From: Chryseobacterium camelliae
GTDB lineage: Bacteria; Bacteroidota; Bacteroidia; Flavobacteriales; Weeksellaceae
Direction: 5' to 3'
Length of the DNA: 64,000 bases
NCBI RefSeq assembly: GCF_027920545.1
Contig: NZ_CP115859.1
Coordinates: forward strand, 868,001-932,000
The translations under genes and the position numbers were made by a program. How positions within the stretch are numbered: the first letter of the stretch is position 1; each line of letters starts with the position of its first letter. Under the pieces are notes generated by a model. The model saw nothing but the letters and a program-made list of their open reading frames with translations, was not told the origin of the DNA and did not search any database. Below are positions 30,178 to 38,257 of the stretch, piece by piece.

Positions 30178-31348
30178 TATTTAATTCGATTATTGATACG
30201 TCAATTGTTTTAAATCCAAAATAATTTGAATCATCACTTTCATCACCTATATCTGTAATTTCTAACAATCTTGATTTTACTTCATCCTTTTCTTTATTTA
30301 AACCTTTTGTTATAAAATAATCTATATCTTTTGTATTAGGATTCTGATAAATCATTTCACAATGTTTTTGAAATCGTATTTTATTAGCTGTATCATCATC
30401 AAATTCATTATTATGTATTAACAATTGATAACAATCATTGCTTTCACCATTATTCTTAAAATATTGTAACTTTTTATAAATAGGATTAACTTTAATTTTC
30501 TTAATTCCTTTTAAAATAACATTTTTAACTGTTTCATTATCGATAAAACTACCATAAGAATTTTTTAAATCATTATTATCTAATTTCTTATGTGGAGATA
30601 AATATGATTTAAGAAGATTTATCATATCAATACTACTAAGATTTTCAAACTCAAATAAACTTTGTTGTATTTTATTGTACAATTCTAATTCTTCTTCATT
30701 ATCTAAATCATAATCATCAATTCCATCGGAAATAGAGTTTAAAAATATCTTAGTTATTTCATACCAACAAATGTCTTCTGTAAAAGCAATAGGAGAAGTT
30801 TCTATCCATTCCTTTATAGTATTCAAAGAAATAGATTCTACTTCTCCAGTTCTATGTCTTTTTTTTATTTTTTCGCAAATATTATTAGAACAAAAATTTC
30901 TTTTTATAGTAACATCATCATCGTTCAAATCAGGAAATAATTCCTTTATTTTATTATCTAATAATGTTGTTATATTTTCTAATGTATAAAGCCCTGCTAT
31001 TACATTAGTATTTAATTTTTCAGAGTAATTTACTCCATCAAATTTACTTATATCAACGTTATTTTTTTGAAGATATAGAAAATTATTATCAATATTATCG
31101 GGAAATCTTCCCATCATATCATTCCAAGCTTTTTTATACTTTGCATAATTGTGCTTAGTATAAGCTTTTACCTGAAACGTCTGAAAACTATCAGTAGTTA
31201 GAGAAAAGTCTTCATCTTCTTCTAATTTTAAGCAATAATTATCTGGAATATTTTCTCCTAAAGTTACAATGGTTTCCATTGCCTTATATAAGGCTACGTC
31301 TCCTTGAAATATATATCCAGACCAACTTGCTGTAGCATCTGTACTCAT
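30161..31348 (-). CDS. ABC-3C effector with PD-(D/E)XK-type nuclease N-terminus
   Basis: 395 residues, first gene of the operon. The N-terminus TASWSGYIFQGDVALYKAMETI and the acidic cluster EEDEDFS (residues 43-49) followed by QVKAY (QVK at 59-61) fit a DUF4297/Cap4-like restriction-endonuclease fold (E/D...QxK). The middle and C-terminus lack recognised motifs and would bind the other components. Family knowledge: in Lamassu the LmuA effector degrades DNA and kills the infected cell. Whether this copy is catalytically intact cannot be proved from sequence. The upstream in-frame TTG at 31351 is not used; ATG at 31348 is. Confidence 0.78.
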   Translation of the reverse strand: MSTDATASWSGYIFQGDVALYKAMETIVTLGENIPDNYCLKLEEDEDFSLTTDSFQTFQVKAYTKHNYAKYKKAWNDMMGRFPDNIDNNFLYLQKNNVDISKFDGVNYSEKLNTNVIAGLYTLENITTLLDNKIKELFPDLNDDDVTIKRNFCSNNICEKIKKRHRTGEVESISLNTIKEWIETSPIAFTEDICWYEITKIFLNSISDGIDDYDLDNEEELELYNKIQQSLFEFENLSSIDMINLLKSYLSPHKKLDNNDLKNSYGSFIDNETVKNVILKGIKKIKVNPIYKKLQYFKNNGESNDCYQLLIHNNEFDDDTANKIRFQKHCEMIYQNPNTKDIDYFITKGLNKEKDEVKSRLLEITDIGDESDDSNYFGFKTIDVSIIELNNEGNN

Positions 31349-31413
31349 CAAATAGTTTATAAAATCAAATTTTTTTTTATCAACACAATTATAATTAAAT
31401 TACTTTTAGAGAC

Positions 31414-31431
31414 ATTACGGTTTTCCGCAAT
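31414..31431. promoter_or_regulatory. Imperfect palindrome upstream of the defence operon
   Basis: ATTACGG-tttt-CCGCAAT, an inverted repeat with one wobble, placed between the 85-residue gene and the effector start. It has no T-run on the minus side, so it looks more like an operator than a terminator. Function is inferred only from position. Confidence 0.4.
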
Positions 31432-31437
31432 ACTTAA

Positions 31438-31695
31438 TTAATTCAGTAAATTTTCTTCGATGAATTCTAATACTTCAAAAGTAATTCTTCTAACCTCTAT
31501 ATATTCTTCACTGCCCTTACTTGCAATAGGAAGTACTTCACTTCTTTTGTAGAAATCTTTTAACTCTTTCTTTTGTTCAGAATCTTTAACTAAGGGGATT
31601 ATAGACTTTAATACTGATGATAATTTATTATGTAAATGGTTGCTCATTAAATCATCCGCCGTTTTTAATTGAGAATAATATTCTTTAATTGTCAT
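31438..31695 (-). CDS. Small hypothetical protein next to the defence operon
   Basis: 85 residues starting MTIKEYYSQLKTADDLMSNH; not recognised. It is helical and charged, with no membrane segment. A longer frame opens at 31764, but its first 23 codons lie in the hairpin at 31721-31752, so I prefer the ATG at 31695. It precedes the effector by 89 bp on the same strand and could be a regulator or an extra component. Confidence 0.6.
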   Translation of the reverse strand: MTIKEYYSQLKTADDLMSNHLHNKLSSVLKSIIPLVKDSEQKKELKDFYKRSEVLPIASKGSEEYIEVRRITFEVLEFIEENLLN

Positions 31696-31720
31696 ATATT
31701 GATTTTTACCAAATTTAATT

Positions 31721-31752
31721 AAAAAAGTCCTCTTTTCAAAAGAAGACTTTTC
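31721..31752. terminator. Hairpin with flanking A/T runs
   Basis: AAAAGTC-ctcttttcaaaagaa-GACTTTT with an inner TCTTTT/AAAAGA pairing. It separates the small gene from the secreted-protein gene and probably terminates the latter. Confidence 0.6.
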
Positions 31753-31870
31753 CACAACCATCATAAAACCAATATATTATACAATTATATTTTTTCTAAC
31801 GATTATAAACTTATATTTGTTTTAAAAACTAATTTTAGAAGATGTTCTATATTTAGAATCAATATAATTT

Positions 31871-33223
31871 CTAATCTATCTTTTCAATATAATTAAAAAA
31901 GAACAATCCAGCAGTAGCAGTTCCAAGCGCACCAGTTCCTCCTTCAACATAAGAAAATTTAATTTTTCTTCCTTCCACCAATAAACCTTTTAGTTTTTTG
32001 TAATCATCGAAACTTAAATCATATCTTCCTTTCCACCCATCTTTTATTTTTCCACTTTTATTATACAGATCATCTGGTTCTAAATTAACTATAATATCTT
32101 TATTTACAAAAGAAGACATATCACTGTGTAAATCGTCAAATTCTTTAGTAGTTTTGGTTATGTGAATTTTGTAATCATTGTCTCCGTTATTATTTATTAC
32201 TTTTTTTATAACACCATACAAAAACTTATATTCTTTCACTATTTCCGAAGACATACTTTCACCGTCTTCATAGTCATATTTATCTATTAATTTATTGTAA
32301 GTAAATATTGGTAATTCCCTTATTTTACCATTTTTCGGTGAATTTGAATCTGCCTGTACATCTTCATTTTTTATCAAAGTTTTCACTAATTTAAAAGTCA
32401 ATGGATTATAGTAGTTTTCTTTTTTTAAATTATTTTCATCTAAATATTTAATTACAAAAAAGATAAAACCATTTTCTTTTACTGTATTAAAATGATAATT
32501 ATTCATCTTATTTAGATTAATCTTTTCATTTCTACTATTCTTTCCTACAAATTGTAGAAAACTATTATTATGATTATCAGTGGAGATTAAAACAACATTT
32601 ACTTTTTCTTCATAATCTTTTTCATCAATATAGTAATATTCTTTTACTACAGATGTTTTATATTCGATTTCTCCATCTCCTCCCTCAATATATGTTACAG
32701 GTTGTTTTCTTACAATAGTACTATCATTTATAAAATGTGATTTTGGAAACATTTTAGTTAAAACCTCTTTTTTATTAACTACTATGGAATCTACAACAAA
32801 ATTGTGGTCAATTCTTTCATATCCATTATTTCCGTTTTCTTTAATATTCTGATTGTTAGAATTATATTTTAAATTTACATAATTATACAAAACTTCGACA
32901 TTTTGTTGTTTCATTCCAAGACTTAAATATTGTTGTCTATCTAATCCTCGACTCACACTATGAACACTTTCAAAAAAAGAATTTTGTAATGATTCATTAT
33001 TACAGATATTTTTTACTGCTTCATCCATTTTATAAGGATCATTAATTCCAATTTTTTTCAAAGTAAGATTCATCAATCCAAAAAAACTATTTGTTCCATA
33101 AAAATAATTATACTTTGCATTAATACAGAAATCCTTTCTAACTTCTTTACTTAAAGTTTGTCCATTAATAATAAAAATGTTAAAAATCATTAATAAACCT
33201 ATCAATCCTAATTTTGTTTTCAT
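31871..33223 (-). CDS. Secreted protein of unknown function (island cargo)
   Basis: 450 residues, not recognised. A clear signal peptide (KLGLIGLLMIFNIFIINGQ) is cleaved near residue 22. The mature part is Asn/Lys-rich and hydrophilic, with two Cys (33 and about 88), a VSRGLDRQQYLSLGMKQQNV segment and a C-terminal GGTGALGTATAGLFFFNY glycine stretch near residue 430. Repeated phrase EGGDGE/EGGTGA. The gene is preceded by the structured element at 33294-33440. Its location next to a defence operon does not by itself imply a defence role. Confidence 0.75.
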   Translation of the reverse strand: MKTKLGLIGLLMIFNIFIINGQTLSKEVRKDFCINAKYNYFYGTNSFFGLMNLTLKKIGINDPYKMDEAVKNICNNESLQNSFFESVHSVSRGLDRQQYLSLGMKQQNVEVLYNYVNLKYNSNNQNIKENGNNGYERIDHNFVVDSIVVNKKEVLTKMFPKSHFINDSTIVRKQPVTYIEGGDGEIEYKTSVVKEYYYIDEKDYEEKVNVVLISTDNHNNSFLQFVGKNSRNEKINLNKMNNYHFNTVKENGFIFFVIKYLDENNLKKENYYNPLTFKLVKTLIKNEDVQADSNSPKNGKIRELPIFTYNKLIDKYDYEDGESMSSEIVKEYKFLYGVIKKVINNNGDNDYKIHITKTTKEFDDLHSDMSSFVNKDIIVNLEPDDLYNKSGKIKDGWKGRYDLSFDDYKKLKGLLVEGRKIKFSYVEGGTGALGTATAGLFFFNYIEKID

Positions 33224-33293
33224 AATTTCTATTTGGGTAATATTATAATTCTTTCAATATTCCTTATGGAAACCCGTAATGATGTATGAAAAC

Positions 33294-33440
33294 AAAAAAA
33301 CAGGCTTGAAACATTGTCAGTACTCGTAATCGAGGGAGTCGAAGCCCTGTGGTACAAAGTAAAGCAATGCTCAAGCCTTTAAACCTGAGCATTTTGCTAA
33401 ACTCTTCCTGTACCACTGAAATTTTCGACTTTTCGATTAC
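33294..33440 (-). ncRNA. Candidate structured RNA or attenuator upstream of the secreted-protein gene
   Basis: Four nested Watson-Crick helices fall within 115 nt: 33326-33333 with 33433-33440 (8 bp), 33337-33343 with 33424-33430 (7 bp), 33349-33356 with 33409-33416 (8 bp) and 33366-33373 with 33386-33393 (8 bp). On the minus strand this is followed by an alternative pairing of 33371-33378 and 33365-33369 with 33302-33309 and 33312-33316, ending in seven T at 33294-33300. That second helix competes with the apical stem and would form a terminator 70 bp before the gene. A TTCGACTCC stretch resembles a tRNA T-loop. No known RNA family was recognised. Confidence 0.6.
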
Positions 33441-33588
33441 AGAATTGGTTTTCGCTAAATGCGGTATATTGTTACTTTAATTAATTTTTATTTGATTCCT
33501 ATATCCTATTTATATCTTTTTATGGGATAAATCTAAAACTTTTAAGTAATTCCCACAACATTTTTATGTAGAAACATTCCTAAAGAAA

Positions 33589-33620
33589 AAATCCAAACAC
33601 TTACTGTATTTGGATTTATG
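33589..33620 (-). terminator. Terminator-like hairpin after the HTH gene
   Basis: AAATCCAAA and TTTGGATTT arms around a 13-nt loop, downstream of the HTH gene on the minus strand. The rest of the 33441-33832 stretch is AT-rich, with nothing else recognised. Confidence 0.5.
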
Positions 33621-33832
33621 TTTCTTCACTCTGTAAACAGAATTTCATTTCTTAGAATTCTTATAATTGCAATCTCGATAGCATATAATATTAGATTTAA
33701 AGCACATTCTCCGTTCAAAAATCGTTTATAATTTCAATTTGGATATTTTGATACCAAAAGTTATTTAAAGTTTATCTACTTTGTTAGAAACTCTGTTATA
33801 TAGAAATTATCTACCAAAGCACTATTTCTTCT

Positions 33833-34111
33833 TTATCTTTTATTAAATAGATATTTAGTGGCTTTCTCCATTATTTTTTCGTTTGATAATCTCTTATTAT
33901 TCATAATGAAATTATCTAAATCTTCCACTTTAAAATACATACATTTTCCATTTGGTTTAAACGAAGGAATTTCTTTCTCTCTTCCTAATCTTCTTACATA
34001 ATGAATACTCAAACTCAAATATAATGACGCTTCTACAGTATTGGCGAAACCTCTTGTTTTCACAAGGTTTATCGTTTCCTCAACGGAAATATTTTGTACA
34101 CTCATAACCAT
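33833..34111 (-). CDS. Excisionase-like helix-turn-helix protein
   Basis: 92 residues with a MerR/Xis-type winged HTH: ANTVEASLYLSLSIHYVRRLGREKEIPSFKPNGKCMYFKVEDLDNFI, where the last part is the wing. Small HTH_17 proteins next to tyrosine integrases commonly direct excision. It follows the integrase gene on the same strand by 97 bp. A hairpin at 34153-34179 lies in the gap. Confidence 0.75.
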   Translation of the reverse strand: MVMSVQNISVEETINLVKTRGFANTVEASLYLSLSIHYVRRLGREKEIPSFKPNGKCMYFKVEDLDNFIMNNKRLSNEKIMEKATKYLFNKR

Positions 34112-34208
34112 TCAATTTTAAAATGTTAATCAATTTCGATTCTTCGATTACATTTCATAATTCAATGGTAATTATGAAACTTTGGTACTATTCAACGATT
34201 TTTCTATT

Positions 34209-35348
34209 CTATAAATCCAATTTTGGAATTTTTGTAACTGCTTCTATCTTCTTCTTATCAATAACCTTTGCGTATATCTCAGTAGTTTTCAAATATCTAT
34301 GTCCCAAAAGTTTACTTACCGTGTAAATATCGGTGTTCATTGTTAAATGTAATGTAGCAAAGGTATGTCGCGAACTATGGTAGGTTATATGTTTTTCAAT
34401 CCCAGCATTTTCTACCCATTTTCTTAATATTTTGTTGTGGTATGAACTATAAAATAAATTTTCAAAAATTAAATCATTATCACTTTTTCTCTCTCCTAAA
34501 ATATCCACAGCTTGTTCATTTATTGGTAGATATTCCACTCCTTTAGTTTTTTGTTGGATAAATTTTATTAAGTATCCGTTATTCTGATCAAAATAAATAT
34601 TTTTCCACTGTAAGGATTTAACATCAGAAAATCTTAAACCCGTTAAACAACTAAAAATAAACGCATCTTTCATGGTAGGGTAGTCACAATCTGTTTTAAC
34701 TAATTTTTGTAATTCCTCAAAAGTTAAATACTGTCGGTCTGTTTCTTTTTCTTTAATTCCTTTTACTCTATTGATCGGATTTTCTACAATCATTTTATTG
34801 TAATACGCCTCTTTCAAGGCGGTTCTCACTTTATTAAAGTAGGATAAAGCAGAATTTTGTGATAACCCTCCGTTTCTATTAGATATTTTGGAAGTTAATA
34901 AGTATATTTTAAAATTCTCCAAAAACAATTCATCTACTTTAGAAATCTGTATGTCTTTTCCTTTCAAAAAGTTCTTTAAATGTTTGTGTGTACTATACCA
35001 ATTTCCATAATTACCATTATTTTCGTACTTTTTATCTACCAACGATTTAAAATATTCTAAAAAACCAATTTTCCCACTTACACTACTCACAAAACCATTT
35101 TTTTTACTCTGGAAATCTAAAACCTTTTGAGCTTTAATAGCTTCAGCTAACAACTCGGTTTCTTTATTATGTTCCTTTTCTAAAAAATTCTTTGGTTTGT
35201 CATATAAATAAAGACTTAACCATTCCCTACTTCTTTGTTTAGTATCCTCATCGTAATACATCAAATACAAGCTATTCATCCGAGATTTTCCTTTTTCTAT
35301 ATTCTTCTTGGAAATCTGTCCTTTCCTTTTCATTAAGTAAACTTTCAT
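34209..35348 (-). CDS. Tyrosine recombinase (island integrase)
   Basis: 379 residues of the Bacteroidota phage_int_SAM type. An N-terminal arm-binding part is followed by a SAM-like core-binding domain (residues 100-200) and a catalytic domain with Arg in SCLTGLRFSDV near 237, the H-x-x-R pair in YHSSRHTFATLH near 321, LLGHRYLKTTEIYAKV with the second His and the nucleophile Tyr near 358. All catalytic residues are present, so it should be active. It lies inside the island rather than at an end. I infer that it acts on the mnmE site. Confidence 0.92.
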   Translation of the reverse strand: MKVYLMKRKGQISKKNIEKGKSRMNSLYLMYYDEDTKQRSREWLSLYLYDKPKNFLEKEHNKETELLAEAIKAQKVLDFQSKKNGFVSSVSGKIGFLEYFKSLVDKKYENNGNYGNWYSTHKHLKNFLKGKDIQISKVDELFLENFKIYLLTSKISNRNGGLSQNSALSYFNKVRTALKEAYYNKMIVENPINRVKGIKEKETDRQYLTFEELQKLVKTDCDYPTMKDAFIFSCLTGLRFSDVKSLQWKNIYFDQNNGYLIKFIQQKTKGVEYLPINEQAVDILGERKSDNDLIFENLFYSSYHNKILRKWVENAGIEKHITYHSSRHTFATLHLTMNTDIYTVSKLLGHRYLKTTEIYAKVIDKKKIEAVTKIPKLDL

Positions 35349-35683
35349 CGTTTCTCTTTTTTGGTGTTACTAATTATGGTGTAACATTCCCCCTAATTCG
35401 TAACACAAAACAACAGAAACCTCCAATGAACAAACCTAAAATTACTTTTCAGATGTAAAAGTTACTTTTATGATAATTGTATCTAACATTCACTTAAAAA
35501 ATTTCAGCATAAATTATTTTATCAAAAATTCAATAACATTTTCAGAAGAATAATTTAATGTAATATCGTTTTTTTGAAGTTACATCAACTTTTTATATTC
35601 AAACGATAATTACTACCAAACCAAAATTTTACGATGTACAACATTCTATTTTTTGATTCAAAGGACATAAATTATAAATTAGT

Positions 35684-35735
35684 ATAAGTTTCTACTGCTG
35701 TTATTAGTATGGTAATGATAGCAGTAGAAACTTAT
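35684..35735. repeat. 16-bp perfect inverted repeat
   Basis: ATAAGTTTCTACTGCT at 35684-35699 is the exact reverse complement of 35720-35735, with a 20-nt loop that itself can pair further (ATTA...TAAT). It is too far from any gene end to be an ordinary terminator. Confidence 0.75.
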
Positions 35736-36094
35736 GGTAATTCAATTTGATTTCTAATTCAAAGGATAAAAGTAGTCGTAGTAATTATTAACAAAGGATA
35801 TTTTTGTAGAAATAGTCAATTTTTATCGAAGATATTTTCAAAGGTAAGAAGATATTATTGTAGTCACAGTAGTACTATTGTGGTAGTAAAATTTAAACTA
35901 CTATAGTAATAATTCAAAGGGATGTATTCTTGAAATCCTACTAAAATAGGTTTTTAGCTGAATTCAATAAATTTTCAAAGAACTTAAGAATCTTCATTTT
36001 TTTTTAGTAGTAAAGTGTGTTGGCACAACACCTCTTATTTTTTATTTAAGTTTTTAATTGAGCTATTTAATTAATTTTTATTAATTATAAGCCG

Positions 36095-36204
36095 AAAATA
36101 AGTAATATTGTAAATGATAAAAAGTGTCATTGAAAATGAAATTAAGTAATATTGAAAATGCAAATAAGTGTTTTTGAAACCGAAAATAAGTGTTTTTAAA
36201 TATT
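36095..36204 (+). repeat. Five 22-bp tandem iterons
   Basis: Units begin near 36095, 36117, 36139, 36161 and 36183 with a consensus close to AAATAAGTRWTATTGAAAATG. The exact 22-bp spacing means the sites lie on one face every two helical turns, as in initiator-binding iterons. They end 95 bp before the GTG start of the winged-helix gene. Confidence 0.75.
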
Positions 36205-36298
36205 ACAAAGTTATAAATGAATTATAGCTGTCTGATTTTCAGTAGTTGAATTTAGGAAAAAGAAATAATATAAAAAGAAATAAAAAAGATTTTTTAAA

Positions 36299-37135
36299 GT
36301 GGAAAAATTCGAAAAACTGAGAAAATTGAATATAAAAGTTCCCCCTGCAATTATATCAAACCAAGATTTGTCTCTTACAGAAAAGCTAATTCTTGCCTTG
36401 GATTATTCTTTTGGTTTTAAAAATGGATATAATATATTGAGTAATGTTGCAGTAGGAGAACTTCTGTGTATTCATAAAAACATTGTGGGTAAATACAGAA
36501 AACATCTTATTGAAAGCGGTTATTTAGAAAAAGATTCAGAAGACAAAAGGAAATTTATTTTAACCGATAAGTTAAAAAATATTGAAATTCCTTTTGAAAG
36601 GGGAAAAGACGGAAGAATGATAATCATTCCTTTTGAAGTATATAACCATCCTAACTTAAAAGTGGGTGCGAAACTACTTTGGGGAGAATATAATTCGATG
36701 AGCAAAAATGAAAAAGGATATTTCCAAAAACGAGAAACTACTGCTAATAAGTTTAATGTATCGGAAGATAGCATTACAAATTGGACAAAAGAATTAGAAC
36801 AGTATGGTTTTTTAGAAGAATATACCATCAAAAGCGGTTATCATACCAAACAAAAAATTGTAAGAACAAAAGATCTCAGGAAAAATAGAAAAGCAGTCGA
36901 TGATTTTGAAGATGATTTAGAAAATAATTCGAAAGATTCATCCGAAAAAACTATTGAAAGAAAATCTGATATCAAAAAAGAAGAATTTAAAATTGAACCG
37001 TTGGGGGCTATACAGAAATATTCTGATTTGAATATTAATAAAAAGAGAGAGAAATATAATTATGAGGATGAAGAAGATGATTATGACTACTACGATGAAG
37101 AAAGTTTTGATGATGAAAAGGAAGAAGATTTCTAA
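36299..37135 (+). CDS. Tandem winged-helix DNA-binding protein, replication-initiator candidate
   Basis: 278 residues, GTG start. Two similar HTH_36-like units: residues 20-80 (LSLTEKLILALDY...NIVGKYRKHLIESGYLEK) and residues 110-175 (VGAKLLWGEYNSM...DSITNWTKELEQYGFLEE). The C-terminal third is charged and ends in an Asp/Glu/Tyr-rich tail. Two winged helices plus iterons just upstream is the arrangement of plasmid Rep proteins, but it is not a clear member of a named Rep family. It might equally be a transcription regulator. Confidence 0.7.
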   Translation: MEKFEKLRKLNIKVPPAIISNQDLSLTEKLILALDYSFGFKNGYNILSNVAVGELLCIHKNIVGKYRKHLIESGYLEKDSEDKRKFILTDKLKNIEIPFERGKDGRMIIIPFEVYNHPNLKVGAKLLWGEYNSMSKNEKGYFQKRETTANKFNVSEDSITNWTKELEQYGFLEEYTIKSGYHTKQKIVRTKDLRKNRKAVDDFEDDLENNSKDSSEKTIERKSDIKKEEFKIEPLGAIQKYSDLNINKKREKYNYEDEEDDYDYYDEESFDDEKEEDF

Positions 37136-37269
37136 AATTGATTACAACAAAATTTACTAAATTGGTTTTAAACGATATCATCCATATTCAAATTTTTAGA
37201 ATGTAGTTTTTATTATCTTTGAATAGATGATTGTTTATGAAATGTAATAAAAGGGAATTTTGAAATTTT

Positions 37270-37665
37270 ATGACTCAAAAAGAAAAAAGTATAAGGAAAT
37301 TTTTAATTGATTTAGCCAAAAATAATAAAACAATATTCTACAACGAGTTAAATGTAAAATTAGCATTGAATTATGATTTTAGTATAAAGGAAGATTATGA
37401 TAAATTTAGAAAAGAATTATCTACAATATTAAACTATGAAATTAAATTTAATCGTCCATTTTTAACCATTATCGTACTTTCAACAAAAATAAACCCTGGA
37501 TATAGAATTCCTATACCATCCGATGGATTCTATAAAATTTTAAAAAGAAAACATCTATTTTCTGATGACACGAATCGCAAAGTGTTTTACGAAAAACAAA
37601 GAGAAAGACTTTTTGACTTTTGGGGTAATCCGAAAAACTATGAAGAACATAAAGATTTTAAGTAG
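37270..37665 (+). CDS. Hypothetical island protein
   Basis: 131 residues, not recognised. Basic and soluble, with an N-terminal helical part (KSIRKFLIDLAKNNKTIFYNELN) and a central RPFLTIIVLSTKINPGYRIPIPSDGFYKI segment that looks like a conserved core, because the P-S-D-G-F-Y pattern recurs in small unknown proteins of mobile elements (recalled, not checked). Same strand as the initiator candidate, 134 bp downstream. Confidence 0.65.
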   Translation: MTQKEKSIRKFLIDLAKNNKTIFYNELNVKLALNYDFSIKEDYDKFRKELSTILNYEIKFNRPFLTIIVLSTKINPGYRIPIPSDGFYKILKRKHLFSDDTNRKVFYEKQRERLFDFWGNPKNYEEHKDFK

Positions 37666-37996
37666 TTAGAATTTTCTGTAAATCCCTTTTTAAAAACAAA
37701 AACCTATTTTTAATACATACATATTTCAGACTATTTTCTTTGATTTTTCTTCGTAAAGTTATTTCGGAAATTTCAAAAAAGATAACGGATTCCTTTATAG
37801 AGAGATAATTCTTATTTTGTAAATCAACTTTGGTGATAATTGGTTTTACCTTTGGAATAACGATAGAATTAAGTTTTTGTAATCGCCTGTGATTCCTTTT
37901 GAAACATTTTTTAGAACAATAGATACCTTTACTACTTTTTGCCGTAAATTCTTCATTACATACCACACATTTTGTTTTAATAGTTAGATAGCTCAT
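37658..37996 (-). CDS. Zinc-ribbon plus excisionase-like HTH protein
   Basis: 112 residues. A CVVC-x15-CSKKC zinc-binding motif at residues 10-31 is followed by a basic linker (RNHRRLQKL) and an HTH of the excisionase type (YLSIKESVIFFEISEITLRRKIKEN). I start at ATG 37996, just before the zinc motif. The end overlaps the convergent neighbour by 8 bp. Probably a DNA-binding regulator or a recombination directionality factor, being 262 bp from the right border. The gap 37997-38257 holds nothing else recognised. Confidence 0.7.
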   Translation of the reverse strand: MSYLTIKTKCVVCNEEFTAKSSKGIYCSKKCFKRNHRRLQKLNSIVIPKVKPIITKVDLQNKNYLSIKESVIFFEISEITLRRKIKENSLKYVCIKNRFLFLKRDLQKILTT

Positions 37997-38257
37997 TATT
38001 GATTTTTTAATTACAACACTAAACATCAGCACTATACCAATAGAAACAAAATAAAAAAGTAACTTCCCTTTATTTATGGTAAATTACAAACTGTGGTAGT
38101 ATAAAATTCTTAAAAAATCTATTTATATAAGATATAGTATCACAATTAGTAACAAAAAAATGGTAAATAAAAGTAAACAAAGTTATCTATTGAAACAGAT
38201 AAAATCCTTTGTTAATCACACTTTTCAAGTAGAATTATAGTGATTAGGATTTGTGGA

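Larger units (their letters stand above)
35349..36298. other. Non-coding origin-like region of the island
   Basis: 950 bp with no supported gene, very AT-rich. It contains a perfect 16-bp inverted repeat (35684-35699 and 35720-35735), four TTCAAAGG motifs (35657, 35758, 35837, 35913), a GTAGT-rich stretch around 35858-35905 and five tandem 22-bp repeats (36095-36204). The arrangement just upstream of a DNA-binding gene resembles an iteron-type replication origin, possibly with a transfer or nicking site in the large hairpin. Confidence 0.6.

Noticed and set aside
33326..33440. Integron attC site or retron non-coding RNA
   Set aside because: The ends lack the R'/R'' core sites (RYYYAAC/GTTRRRY) and there is no integron integrase. 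No reverse transcriptase gene is nearby for a retron.
33326..33440. A tRNA or tmRNA gene
   Set aside because: Only a T-loop-like TTCGACTCC and an acceptor-like outer stem are present; no D-arm or anticodon arm of normal size and no CCA, and the 115-nt length does not fit.
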